Source: JBOGVA01 sp050692195 (GTDB lineage Bacteria; Actinomycetota; UBA4738). From it: a DNA stretch of 62,499 nt. Under the pieces are notes generated by a model, which saw only the letters and a list, made by a program, of their open reading frames with translations, was not told the origin of the DNA and did no database searches. Positions within the stretch are counted from its first letter, which is position 1. The number at the start of each line of letters is the position of its first letter. Below are positions 1 through 8,577 of the stretch, piece by piece. The position numbers and the translations under genes are program-made. The stretch is from assembly GCA_050692195.1 (NCBI GenBank), contig JBOGVA010000001.1, positions 1 to 62,499 of the forward strand. Reading direction: 5' to 3'.

Positions 1-1717
1 GCACCAGGGCCACCACCGGCACGAGCTTGTCCTGCATCTCGTTGTTGATGTCCACGTTCAGTCCCGGGTCCCCGCCGACGGCGGCTGCGGTCCCGGGCGG
101 CAGGATCGTCGGCAGCAGCCGGCGCAGGCGCTCGACGAACGCATCCGATTCCTCCGACAGCGCCCCGTGCCGGGTGATCACCGAGACCAACGTCTTCGTC
201 CCCTCGGGAGCCAGCATCGGCCCGACGAATTGGGCGGCCTCCGGTGAGGAGAGGAAGGCGTGGGCCTGCTCCGGAGTGGCGCCCGGTATCAGCGAGGCGA
301 TGGAATCGACCCTGATCACCTCGGGATCGCGGGCGATCCGCCCCACCAGCGTGTACAGGTCGGCGAACCCTCCGTTCGTCACTCCTCGTGGGTCGGTGAC
401 GACCACCTGGACGGGAGCGACCTGCCCTCCGCCAAAGGCCTCCGCGGCGATCTCGGCCGCGACGCGAGGCCCCGCGTCCGCTGGGAGGATGGAGGGTCCT
501 GACGAGCCCAGCCGCAGGTGAAGCGCGGGAAGGGCCAGCAGGCCGAGGACCAGCACGCACCCGATCAGCGCCGGCCAGGGCCGGCGCATGATGGTGGTGG
601 CCCACCGGTGCCAGAGCCGGCCGTCCTCCGTCCTTCGCCGGCGCACCCTTAGGGCGTTGATCCTTGGTCCCACGAACCCGAGCAGGGCGGGGAGCAGCGT
701 GAGAGCAGCCGTGCACGCAATGGCGACGGCGATCATGGCCCCATAGCCCATCGATCGAAGAGCCGCGATGTTCACGAGCTGCGTGCCGGAGAGGGCGACC
801 ACGACGGCGAGCGCGGAGACGAACACCGCCCGCCCACTGGTGGCCATGGCCTGCGCGACGGCTTGCGGGACCGGTAGCCCGACCCTCAGGCCCTCGCGGT
901 AACGATTCAGGATGAACAGCGAATAGTCGATGCCCACGCCGATGCCGATCATCGAGGCGACGTTCTGGGTGAAGATGCTCACCGTCGCCGCGGCCGCGAT
1001 TGCGGAGATGATCCCGAAGGAGACGGCCAGGCTGAGCAGGGCCAGCGCCAGGGGCATCCCGGCCGCTACCAGCGATCCGAACGCGAGGACCAGGATCAGC
1101 AAGCTGATGGGCAGGGCGATGCGCTCAGCTCGCTCGAGATCATGCGTGGTGGTCTCGGAGAACGCGGCGTAGAAAGCCGGCGCGCCGGAGAGCAGCGCTT
1201 GCCCGGGGAAGCCTCGAGACGCCTGGGCTACCAGGTCGTTCAGCTCGTTCGCGTGCTGGAGGGCCTGATCCTGATCGTCGGACAGCCCGACGACCGCCCA
1301 CATCGTGCCCCCGTCCGGTGAGATGGCCCGCTCGCGAGCCTGGTACGGGTCGCTCACCGCGGCCACGCCCGGTCCCTTCAGGAGGGAATCGCGGATCCGC
1401 TCGAACGCGGCACGAAACTCGGGATCGTCCGCGGTGAGGGTGTCCGAGCTCATCACCAGGAGGTCGGTGAGGATGAACTGCCCCCGGAACTCGTTCTCGA
1501 TGGCCTTCGCGACCTGATCCGACTGCGATCCGGGGATCTCGAAGCCCCCCTGGGAAAGGCGAGAGGTCAGCTTGGCCAGCAGGGGGAGGGCCGCCAGGAA
1601 AAGCACGAGCCAAGCGGCCAAGACCCACCAACGTCGCCTGACTGTGAAGGCTCCGAGTCGATGGAGCGCCGAGGGTCTGGACCCCTCCCTCCGTCCCTCG
1701 GCGGCATCCCTCCCCAT
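1..1717 (-). CDS. MMPL/RND-family membrane exporter, 3' end outside window
   Basis: Reading leftward from an ATG at 1717, the frame stays open to base 1, so the C-terminal part is missing. Residues ~31-49 form the first membrane helix. A periplasmic-type domain follows, then a block of membrane helices containing GIGVGIDYSLFILNRYREG, the core motif of MMPL transporters, in which the acidic and tyrosine residues lie in the proton path. After a second helix block (around 'LLPALLGFVGPRINALR') the second extracytoplasmic domain begins and is cut off. The start at 1717 has a GGGGAG ribosome site just upstream; an in-frame ATG at 1783 lacks one. The family exports lipids, siderophores or drugs in actinobacteria; the substrate here is unknown. 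Confidence 0.9.
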   Translation of the reverse strand, partial: MGRDAAEGRREGSRPSALHRLGAFTVRRRWWVLAAWLVLFLAALPLLAKLTSRLSQGGFEIPGSQSDQVAKAIENEFRGQFILTDLLVMSSDTLTADDPEFRAAFERIRDSLLKGPGVAAVSDPYQARERAISPDGGTMWAVVGLSDDQDQALQHANELNDLVAQASRGFPGQALLSGAPAFYAAFSETTTHDLERAERIALPISLLILVLAFGSLVAAGMPLALALLSLAVSFGIISAIAAAATVSIFTQNVASMIGIGVGIDYSLFILNRYREGLRVGLPVPQAVAQAMATSGRAVFVSALAVVVALSGTQLVNIAALRSMGYGAMIAVAIACTAALTLLPALLGFVGPRINALRVRRRRTEDGRLWHRWATTIMRRPWPALIGCVLVLGLLALPALHLRLGSSGPSILPADAGPRVAAEIAAEAFGGGQVAPVQVVVTDPRGVTNGGFADLYTLVGRIARDPEVIRVDSIASLIPGATPEQAHAFLSSPEAAQFVGPMLAPEGTKTLVSVITRHGALSEESDAFVERLRRLLPTILPPGTAAAVGGDPGLNVDINNEMQDKLVPVVALV

Positions 1718-1868
1718 CCTGCTCCCCCTGGTCGCCCGTTCACGAGCGCGCTCTGCCGCGTGTGGCCATCCGCGCGCGGCCATCACCGTAGCAGGGCGAG
1801 AGAGGGTGGAACGCCCCGCCTTCCCGAGGTTCGCGGCTCCAGATGTACTAGGCTCGGCGAGCGAGCTC

Positions 1869-1886
1869 GGCGCCGCCGGCGGCGCC
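1869..1886. repeat. 18-bp perfect GC palindrome flanked by 9-bp direct repeats
   Basis: GGCGCCGCCGGCGGCGCC is a perfect inverted repeat. It lies between two copies of CGAGCTCGG (1862-1870 and 1895-1903), inside the divergent region between the MMPL exporter and the USP-UbiB gene. It could be an operator or a leader hairpin. Because a chance palindrome in GC-rich DNA is possible, this is only a candidate. Confidence 0.35.
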
Positions 1887-1914
1887 CATGACGGCGAGCT
1901 CGGGAGGTTCCCGA

Positions 1915-3981
1915 TTGGTCAAGCGCATCATGGTCGCAACGGACCGCTCCGAAAGCGCGGGCCGAGCCGTGGACTGGGCCGCTGCCATGGCGGAGCGCTT
2001 CGGGGCCGAGCTGCTCCTCCTCCAAGTGCTGGTCCCAGAGCACGCGCCCGGGACCGAGGCGGGGGCGGCGGAAGCCACCCGGTCGGGTCACGCGGGGGAA
2101 GAGCTGGCGAAGCTGGCTCGGGAGATGGCGGGAGGGCGCGGGAAGGCCAGGGTGGTGGTGGATTCCGATCCCGCCCGAGCCATCGTCCAGGTCGCGGAGG
2201 AGGACGGCGTCGACGTGCTCGTCGTGGGCAACCTGGGCATGAGCGGGCGCACGGAGTTCCTGCTCGGGAACGTGCCGAACCGCATCTCCCACAACGCCCG
2301 CTGCACCGTGATCATCGTCAACACCGCTCCTGATCTGGGAGACGGGCAACGTCCGCCTCCGGCGATCCTGCGCGAGCGCGAGACGGAGGGCGTGCAGGTC
2401 GAGGGCCGCCTGCTCGGACGGGCCACCACGATCGGCCGGGTCATGGCCAAGCACGGCCTCAGGGAGTTGTTCAGCCGGCCGAAGGCAGGCGACGAGTCGA
2501 TGCGAACGCGAGCACGCCGGTTCCGGACGGCACTGGAAGAGCTCGGGCCGACCTTCGCCAAGCTGGGCCAGATCCTGTCCACACGGCCCGACCTGCTTCC
2601 CCCGGCATTCGTCCAGGAGCTCTCCACCTTGCAGGACCAGGTCCCGCCGCTCACTCAGGCGGAGGTCGTCGCGGTGATGGAGGAGGAGCTGGCGGTCCCG
2701 TGGGAGGACGTCTTCGAAAGCATCACCCCCGAACCGATGGCCGCGGGAACGATCGCCGAGGTGCATCGGGCGACGTTGACGGGGGGCGAGCGTGTGGTGG
2801 TGAAGGTCCAGCGGCCCACGGCGAGGCAGGACATCATGCAGGACCTCGGCCTGTTGAAGTTGTTCGCCGAGAAGACAGCCGACCGCCCGGCGTTCCGCCA
2901 GGTGGTGGACATGGCGGCCATCTTCGAGCATCTCTCGGCGTCGCTTCAGCGTGAGCTGGACTTCCGCCGGGAGGCGGAGAACATCGATCGCATGGGCGAG
3001 GTGCTGGCGCCATATCCGCGCCTCGACGTCCCTCGCGTGTACTCGGAGTACTCCACTGCCCGGCTCTTGGTGATGGAGGAGATCCAAGGGGTCCCGATCC
3101 GGCAGGCTCCCCAGAGCGAGGCCAGGAAGGAAGCCGCCCGCCAGCTCCTCGAGTCCTATTACCGGCAGATCCTGACCGACGGCTTCTTCCACGCCGACCC
3201 GCATCCCGGGAACCTGCTGTGGTGGAACGACCGCATCTACTTCCTGGACTTCGGGATGGTCGGGGAGCTGGGCCCGGAGATCCGAGAGCTCCTCATGCTG
3301 CTCCTGTTGGCCTTCTGGCAGGAGGACGTGTCGTTCCTGTCGGACGTCACGCTGATGATCGCGGGCGAGGACCAGCGAGGAGACATCGACCTGGCCGCAT
3401 TCCAGGGGGAGCTCGGCGCCATGCTGGCGAAGTACCGTCACCTGTCGCTGAAGGAGATCCAGCTCGGCCCGATCCTCCAGGAGATCACCGAGATCTCGAT
3501 CCGGCACGACGTGGCCCTGCCCGCCTCCCTGGCGCTGACCGGCAAGGCACTGGCCCAGATGCAGCTGGCCACGGCGGAGCTCGATCCCACCCTCGATCCC
3601 TTCTCGGTCGCCGGCTCGTTCCTGGTGAAGAACCTGACGGGGAGGGTCCGAGAGCGTCTGGACCCCAAGAAGGTCTTCTACGAGGCCCAGAAGCTTCGAG
3701 TGCGGGGCGTCCGGCTGATCGAGGCCGTGGAGCGTCTGGTGGGAGCGCGGCCCGGGCCGAAGCTGCAAGTTATGTTCCGTGGCATCGAACCGCTGGAGCT
3801 TTCGATCCGCCGGGCCAGCCGCCGGTTGTCGCTGGCCCTCACCTCGGGAGGCGCTCTGGTCGCGACGGCCATCACGGCCAGCTCCGCGAACGTGGCCGAG
3901 TGGGTGCCCGTGACCCTGGGAGCCCTGGGGGGAGCCCTAACGATCGGTCTGGTCGCGGATCTCGTGAGGCGAGGTCGCTAG
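1915..3981 (+). CDS. universal stress protein domain fused to ABC1/UbiB atypical kinase
   Basis: Positions below count from the in-frame ATG at 1888 (697 aa). Residues ~11-150 are a USP domain (KRIMVATDRSESAGRAVDWA; nucleotide loop G114-x2-G117-x9-G127 followed by N where ATP-binding USPs have S/T). After a short linker an ABC1 kinase begins at ~175. It shows the KxGQ signature (225-228), an Ala-rich loop AAGTIAEVH (285-293), the VVVKVQ lysine (K306), HADPHPGN (435-442) and LDFG (D454). One or two C-terminal helices (~645-690) anchor it in the membrane. UbiB/AarF proteins act as ATPases in isoprenoid-quinone or lipid biology. I prefer the TTG at 1915, seven bases after GGGAGG, because the ATG at 1888 has no ribosome site. 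The domain fusion is unusual. Confidence 0.88.
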   Translation: MVKRIMVATDRSESAGRAVDWAAAMAERFGAELLLLQVLVPEHAPGTEAGAAEATRSGHAGEELAKLAREMAGGRGKARVVVDSDPARAIVQVAEEDGVDVLVVGNLGMSGRTEFLLGNVPNRISHNARCTVIIVNTAPDLGDGQRPPPAILRERETEGVQVEGRLLGRATTIGRVMAKHGLRELFSRPKAGDESMRTRARRFRTALEELGPTFAKLGQILSTRPDLLPPAFVQELSTLQDQVPPLTQAEVVAVMEEELAVPWEDVFESITPEPMAAGTIAEVHRATLTGGERVVVKVQRPTARQDIMQDLGLLKLFAEKTADRPAFRQVVDMAAIFEHLSASLQRELDFRREAENIDRMGEVLAPYPRLDVPRVYSEYSTARLLVMEEIQGVPIRQAPQSEARKEAARQLLESYYRQILTDGFFHADPHPGNLLWWNDRIYFLDFGMVGELGPEIRELLMLLLLAFWQEDVSFLSDVTLMIAGEDQRGDIDLAAFQGELGAMLAKYRHLSLKEIQLGPILQEITEISIRHDVALPASLALTGKALAQMQLATAELDPTLDPFSVAGSFLVKNLTGRVRERLDPKKVFYEAQKLRVRGVRLIEAVERLVGARPGPKLQVMFRGIEPLELSIRRASRRLSLALTSGGALVATAITASSANVAEWVPVTLGALGGALTIGLVADLVRRGR

Positions 3982-4200
3982 CTCCCCCTCGGCGGGCTCG
4001 GAGACCAGATCGCCCGGCGTCTCCTCGCCGTCGGCCGCAGTCCTCGGAGCGGGTTGCACGTGCCCTTGCTTGAGCGCCTTGAGCAGACGCCTCTCGATGA
4101 AGAAGGCGATGAAGCTCATGCCGATGCCCAGGACGAAGCGCTCGAACGCCCGGAAGGCGCGACCTCGTCGCTTTGGGCCCGACCGGCTGCCGCGGGCCAT
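3937..4200 (-). CDS. small single-pass membrane protein
   Basis: An 87-residue protein with a basic N-terminus (MARGSRSGPKRRGRAFRAF), one hydrophobic segment (FVLGIGMSFIAFFIERRLLKAL, residues ~19-38) and an acidic, disordered tail. Its ATG shares one base with the stop of the ABC permease gene (TGATG), so it is probably translated as the last gene of that operon. Its 3' end overlaps the 3' end of the convergent USP-UbiB gene by 45 bases. I do not recognise a family; an accessory subunit of the ABC exporter is an inference from position. Confidence 0.6.
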   Translation of the reverse strand: MARGSRSGPKRRGRAFRAFERFVLGIGMSFIAFFIERRLLKALKQGHVQPAPRTAADGEETPGDLVSEPAEGELATSPHEIRDQTDR

Positions 4201-5117
4201 CAGGTGACGTCGCGCCGGCGGAACAACCCCAGCGCCACCAGCAGCAGACCGAACGTGTAGGCAGCGACCAGGAGGCCCGCCTCGACCGTCGAGCGGCTCT
4301 CGAGGGTGAAGCCTCCTGTATCCCCCACGATGAACCGCACGATGTTGTTGGTGAGGAACCAGGATTCCCACCTCGGACGGACGGCCCGCATGAACGGTTC
4401 GAGGATCGAGAAATAGACGAACCCCGCCCCCAGGGCCATGGCCGTGTTCCGGCCGATCGATGCCAGCGAGAGGCCTATGGCCGCGGCCAGGCTCGCCACG
4501 ATGGCCGCTCGAAGCTGCAGCCGGAAGGTCGACCCGAGCCACGCGACGTCGGCGCCCTCCGTTGTCCCTCGGAGCACGGCGGCCGGAACGAGCGCCGCGG
4601 CAAGCAGGGCCTGGACGATCAGGAATGCCGCGAGCGCGAACAGGCCGGCAGCCAGCGCCTTGGCCCCGAACACCCGGAGCCGGCGGGGCTCCCACGTGAG
4701 CAAGGTCGCCATGGTCCCCGCGTGCCATTCGGCCCCGATGAACGAGGCCCCCAGCACCAGGAGCAACGCGATCAGGAACCCGCTCGTCCCGTTCAACACA
4801 GCCCGGACCGCGGTCAGATGGAACCGCGGATCTTCTTCGAAGACCTCACCCGACCCGAATTGCCGGCAGAACTCTTCGATCGTCATGCCCGGCGGGATCT
4901 CCTCCGGGGAGATCTGCCGAAGGCAGAAGTCCATCTGGGCTTCCTGTTGGATCCGAGCCTGTTCCGTGCGGGCTTGGAGCTCTGCCGGAGAGAGCCTGGG
5001 AGACCGGACGAACACGACGATGCCGGCGACGACGATGGCAGCGAGGACGAGGATGCCTGCTCCGAGGACGATGCGACGCGCCAGGATCCGGCGTATCTCG
5101 ACCCAGAGAAGAGTCAT
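4200..5117 (-). CDS. ABC-2 type exporter, permease subunit
   Basis: A 305-residue protein. The N-terminal helix (residues ~15-37) is followed by an ~80-residue extracytoplasmic loop rich in Glu, Arg and Gln that contains two Cys, then about five helices. The stretch FIGAEWHAGTMATLLTWEP is typical of ABC-2 permeases (the E-x-x-x-GT-x-x-x-LL-x-x-P pattern at the coupling helix). Its ATG overlaps the stop of the ATPase gene by four bases (5114-5117), so the two are translationally coupled and form one transporter. The cargo is unknown; homologous pairs export antibiotics, peptides or lipids. Confidence 0.85.
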   Translation of the reverse strand: MTLLWVEIRRILARRIVLGAGILVLAAIVVAGIVVFVRSPRLSPAELQARTEQARIQQEAQMDFCLRQISPEEIPPGMTIEEFCRQFGSGEVFEEDPRFHLTAVRAVLNGTSGFLIALLLVLGASFIGAEWHAGTMATLLTWEPRRLRVFGAKALAAGLFALAAFLIVQALLAAALVPAAVLRGTTEGADVAWLGSTFRLQLRAAIVASLAAAIGLSLASIGRNTAMALGAGFVYFSILEPFMRAVRPRWESWFLTNNIVRFIVGDTGGFTLESRSTVEAGLLVAAYTFGLLLVALGLFRRRDVT

Positions 5118-6040
5118 CTGGGCGGGGCCTCACCTTCCCGGGTGATCTCCAGGAACACGGTTTCCAGGCTGACCTCCTCCGGCCGCAGCTCGCTCAGGTA
5201 GAGGCCGCGAGAGGCCAGGATCTCCGTGACCCGCGCCCCCTGGCTGATGGGAAGATTCACGCGGATGGCGCCGGTGTCGAGACGGGCGTCGAGGCCTGCC
5301 TCGTGGAGGGCACCTAGGCCAGCCTGGAGGTCCTCGACCCGGACGATCAGGGCCTCATGGCGGCCACGGGCCAGCACCTCGCCCACCGGGCCGGCGGCGA
5401 CGCACCGTCCCCGCGAGAGGATGGCCACCCGGTCGCACGTCTGCTGGACCTCGGCGAGCTGATGGCTCGACACGAAGACGGTTCTGCCTTCCGACCCCAG
5501 GCGACGAAGGAGGTCTCGCACCTCCTTGATGCCGGCCGGATCGAGCCCGTTGGCGGGTTCGTCCAGGATCAGCACCTCTGGGTCCTTGAGCAGCGCCGCG
5601 CCGATGCCCAGGCGCTGGCGCATCCCCTGCGAGTAGTTCTTCACCAGGTCGTCCGCCCGGCCGGCCAGGCCCACACGCTCGAGCACTTGCCCCACGGTAT
5701 TCGGTCCGATCCCGTGGAGACGCCCCAACAGCGCGAGGTTCCGGCGCCCTGAGAACCGGGGATACAGCGCCGGGGTCTCCACGATGGATCCCACGCGGTG
5801 GATCACCCGGGCCAGATCCTTCTTGGGATCGGCGCCGAGGAGCCGGCAACTTCCTCCCGTGGGCCTCACCAGCCCGAGTAGGCATCGGATGGTGGTCGTC
5901 TTGCCGGCTCCGTTCGGACCGAGGAACCCGAAGACGCCTCCCTCCGTCACGTCCAGCTCGAGCCGGTCGAGAGCAAGGGTTCGACCGCCTCGTAGCCTGC
6001 GGTACTCCTTGCGCAGACCCTCGATCTCGATGACGGACAC
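5114..6040 (-). CDS. ABC-2 type exporter, ATP-binding subunit
   Basis: A 308-residue DrrA/CcmA-type ATPase starting at GTG 6040. It shows Walker A GPNGAGKTTT (~40-49), signature NYSQGMRQRLGIG (~136-148), Walker B VLILDEPANGLDP and the switch His in SSHQLAEV. A C-terminal extension of about 90 residues after the ATPase core is typical of the drug-export branch. It lies 17 bases downstream of the lone receiver-domain gene and overlaps the permease by four bases. The operon order is therefore receiver, ATPase, permease, small membrane protein. Confidence 0.92.
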   Translation of the reverse strand: MSVIEIEGLRKEYRRLRGGRTLALDRLELDVTEGGVFGFLGPNGAGKTTTIRCLLGLVRPTGGSCRLLGADPKKDLARVIHRVGSIVETPALYPRFSGRRNLALLGRLHGIGPNTVGQVLERVGLAGRADDLVKNYSQGMRQRLGIGAALLKDPEVLILDEPANGLDPAGIKEVRDLLRRLGSEGRTVFVSSHQLAEVQQTCDRVAILSRGRCVAAGPVGEVLARGRHEALIVRVEDLQAGLGALHEAGLDARLDTGAIRVNLPISQGARVTEILASRGLYLSELRPEEVSLETVFLEITREGEAPPR

Positions 6041-6057
6041 CCGGACCCCTTCGCGGG

Positions 6058-6432
6058 CTAGGCGGCCGTCGCCTTCAGCCAGGCCTCCGCCAGTCGGTCC
6101 GGACCGAATGCCGACTTAGGTATGTACGTGGCGGCTCCGCACTCGGCGGCCCGAGGCGCGTACACCTCTTCCTCGTACGTGGACAGCAGGAGAACGATCA
6201 CCCGATCGGCGGAGCCCTGGAGGATGCGCTTCGTGGCCTCCAGGCCGTTGATCCCAGGAAGGTTGACATCCATGAGGATGAGGTCCGGATTGAGGGTCTT
6301 CGCCAGCTCGATCGATTCTTCACCCGTCTCGGACTCGCCGACGACCTCGAAGCCCTCAGTGGCCTCGACGACCATCCTGGCCGCCTGCCGGAATGGCGGC
6401 TGATCGTCAACGATCATGACGCGTACTGCCAC
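6058..6432 (-). CDS. stand-alone response-regulator receiver domain
   Basis: A 124-residue CheY-like protein with no output domain. Acidic pocket DD (residues 9-10 of VAVRVMIVDD), phospho-acceptor Asp in LILMDVNLPGINGLE, a Ser in VLLLSTY at the switch position and Lys in YIPKSAF. The GTG at 6432 follows AAGGAGG by five bases. The same frame is open upstream to an ATG at 6582, but that extension looks non-coding and has no ribosome site. It is the first gene of the ABC exporter operon, so it may control the exporter by protein contact. The cognate histidine kinase is not in the window. Confidence 0.88.
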   Translation of the reverse strand: MAVRVMIVDDQPPFRQAARMVVEATEGFEVVGESETGEESIELAKTLNPDLILMDVNLPGINGLEATKRILQGSADRVIVLLLSTYEEEVYAPRAAECGAATYIPKSAFGPDRLAEAWLKATAA

Positions 6433-6614
6433 GGAGTCCTCCTTCGAGGCCGGTGCACCCATGCTGACAGCGTCCCATCGTCCTTCCCGAGCGACAAGGG
6501 TGCCGCCACGAGGGACGAAGTGAGGAGAACACCACCGCGCCGGGAGCCCCGGAACTCGTTGCCCGTTTCCAGATATTCTCACGGGTCACAGGCGCTAGTG
6601 CGAGGAGGCTGACG

Positions 6615-8558
6615 ATGCCGGGGATGGGTCCAGAGGACGTCTACGAGCTCACCGGGGTGACAGACCCTCGGCTCTCTCCCGACGGGCGCACGGTCGCCTA
6701 CGTCGTCTGGCGGATCGACCGGGAGGAGAACGACACGCGGAGCTCCATCTGGCTGACGCCGGTGGACGGGGCCTCGCCGCCGCGCCAGTTCACCTCCGGG
6801 ACCAAGCGAGATGCGGAACCCAGGTGGTCCCCAGATGGCGCGCAACTCGCCTTCACGTCCAAGCGCGAGGGCGGCGCCGCCCAGCTCTATGTCATCCCCG
6901 TTGCCGGAGGAGAACCCAAGCGGCTCACCGACCTCAAGGAAGACGTGAGCCAGGGGGCGTGGTCGCCGGACGGACGCCGGCTGGTCTTCGTCTCCAGGGT
7001 TCGACGCAAGGAGTACGAGGAGACCGACGAGAAGAAGCGCCCGCCACGCCGGATCAAGCGGCTTCGATTCAAGCTGGACAACGAGGGCTGGACCTTCGAC
7101 CGCCCCCAGCATCTGTTCACCGTCCCCGCGGACGGCTCGGCGGAGCCCACCCAGCTCACATCGGGGGACTACGAGGACGAGAACCCCGCCTGGTCGCCGG
7201 ACGGCTCGAGGATCGCGTTCGCCTCCGCCCGCCACGAGGACTGGGACACGGACCCCATCGGCGACATCTATCTGGTGGGAGCCGACGGAGGCGAGCCCGA
7301 GCGACTCACCTCATCGGACGGCTGGTGCAGGTTGCCTTCCTGGTCTCCCGATGGCACCCGGATCGCCCATCAGTACTATCCGGGCGTCTTCGACGACCCC
7401 CGCCATACGCAGATCGCGGTGGTGGACGTGGCCACCGCGGAGCGCAGGCTCCTCACGGAATCGCTCGACCGCAACTGCAATCCGTACCCGGAGCTGCGCG
7501 AGCCGATCTGGGTCGAAGACTCGGTCCTGTTCGCGGTGGAGGACGGCGGAAACACTCCCGTCTACCAGGCGCAGGCAGATGGGTCCGGCCGGCCCGAGAT
7601 AGTCCTTCACGGAGAGCACATCCTGACCGGGATGGACGTTGTTGCGGGGACGGCCGTGCACTCGCTGACCGCTCCCAGCGCGCTCTCCGAGCTCTATTAC
7701 GGCGAGCGGAAGCTGACCGAGGTGGGGAAGGCCTTCGCCGAAGGCCGGGACCTGCCGTCCCCCGAGCGGTTCACGGCCGTGTCCCCCGACGGGACGGAGG
7801 TCGAGGCGTGGATGTTGCGCCCGTCGGGGTTCGATGCGGGAAAGAAGTATCCCCTGCTGCTCAACATCCATGGAGGCCCGTTCACCCAGTACGGCAACAA
7901 GTTCTTCGACGAGTTCCAGGTCTACACCGGCGCCGGGTACGCGGTGGTGTACTCGAATCCCCGAGGCTCCTCCGGATACAGCGAGGCGTGGGGCCGGGCG
8001 ATCCGGGGACCGGTCGAGGGAGGGCCGGGGTGGGGGACCGTGGACTACGAGGACCTCATGGCCGTGACCGACGAGGCTCTGAAGCGGTTCGACTTCGTCG
8101 ATCCCGACCGGCTGGGAGTCATGGGAGGCTCGTACGGGGGGTACATGACGTCGTGGATCGTCGGGCACAACGACCGCTTCCAGGTGGCCATCTCCGAGCG
8201 CTCGGTCAACAACTTCGTCGCCGAGGGTGGTTCGAGCGACATCGGTTGGATGTTCAAGGGCGAGCTGGGCGCGTACTTCTTCGAAGCTCCCGAGGCGTAC
8301 CTGAGCGTCTCCCCCTCGACGTACGCGAAGGACATCACCACGCCGCTCCTGATCATCCACTCCGAGAACGACCTGCGCTGTCCCGTGGGCCAGGCCGAGG
8401 ACCTGTTCACGATCCTACGGATCCTGAAGCGGGAGGTGGAGTTCGTGAGGTTCCCCGTGGAGAGCCACGAGCTCAGCCGTTCGGGCAGCCCGACGCATCG
8501 CGTGATGCGCTTCGAGATCATCCTCGACTGGCTCGGCCGGTACCTGAAGAAGGGCTGA
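6615..8558 (+). CDS. S9 family serine peptidase (prolyl oligopeptidase / DPP-IV-like)
   Basis: A 647-residue protein. Residues ~15-390 carry WD40/Dpp-like propeller repeats with the recurring pattern W-SPDG-x-x-(I/L)-x-F. The C-terminal alpha/beta-hydrolase domain holds the nucleophile in GGSYGGYMTSW, the Asp in HSENDLRCP and the His in ESHELSRSG, so the triad is complete. No signal peptide is visible, so it is probably a cytoplasmic acylaminoacyl- or oligopeptidase. ATG 6615 follows GAGGAGG. hyuA begins 19 bases after its stop, so the peptidase and the hydantoinase pair may be co-transcribed, perhaps as an amide and peptide scavenging unit. Confidence 0.92.
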   Translation: MPGMGPEDVYELTGVTDPRLSPDGRTVAYVVWRIDREENDTRSSIWLTPVDGASPPRQFTSGTKRDAEPRWSPDGAQLAFTSKREGGAAQLYVIPVAGGEPKRLTDLKEDVSQGAWSPDGRRLVFVSRVRRKEYEETDEKKRPPRRIKRLRFKLDNEGWTFDRPQHLFTVPADGSAEPTQLTSGDYEDENPAWSPDGSRIAFASARHEDWDTDPIGDIYLVGADGGEPERLTSSDGWCRLPSWSPDGTRIAHQYYPGVFDDPRHTQIAVVDVATAERRLLTESLDRNCNPYPELREPIWVEDSVLFAVEDGGNTPVYQAQADGSGRPEIVLHGEHILTGMDVVAGTAVHSLTAPSALSELYYGERKLTEVGKAFAEGRDLPSPERFTAVSPDGTEVEAWMLRPSGFDAGKKYPLLLNIHGGPFTQYGNKFFDEFQVYTGAGYAVVYSNPRGSSGYSEAWGRAIRGPVEGGPGWGTVDYEDLMAVTDEALKRFDFVDPDRLGVMGGSYGGYMTSWIVGHNDRFQVAISERSVNNFVAEGGSSDIGWMFKGELGAYFFEAPEAYLSVSPSTYAKDITTPLLIIHSENDLRCPVGQAEDLFTILRILKREVEFVRFPVESHELSRSGSPTHRVMRFEIILDWLGRYLKKG

Positions 8559-8577
8559 CTACGCGGCGGCGTCCACG

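Noticed and set aside
1783..3768. A 661-codon open frame on the minus strand opposite the USP-UbiB gene
   Set aside because: Its peptide is Arg/His/Leu-rich with no motif and mirrors the codon pattern of the plus-strand gene, which has all kinase motifs.
6551..6600. A possible promoter (TTGCCC ... TATTCT) before the S9 peptidase
   Set aside because: The spacing between the two elements is only about nine bases, too short for a sigma-70-type promoter.
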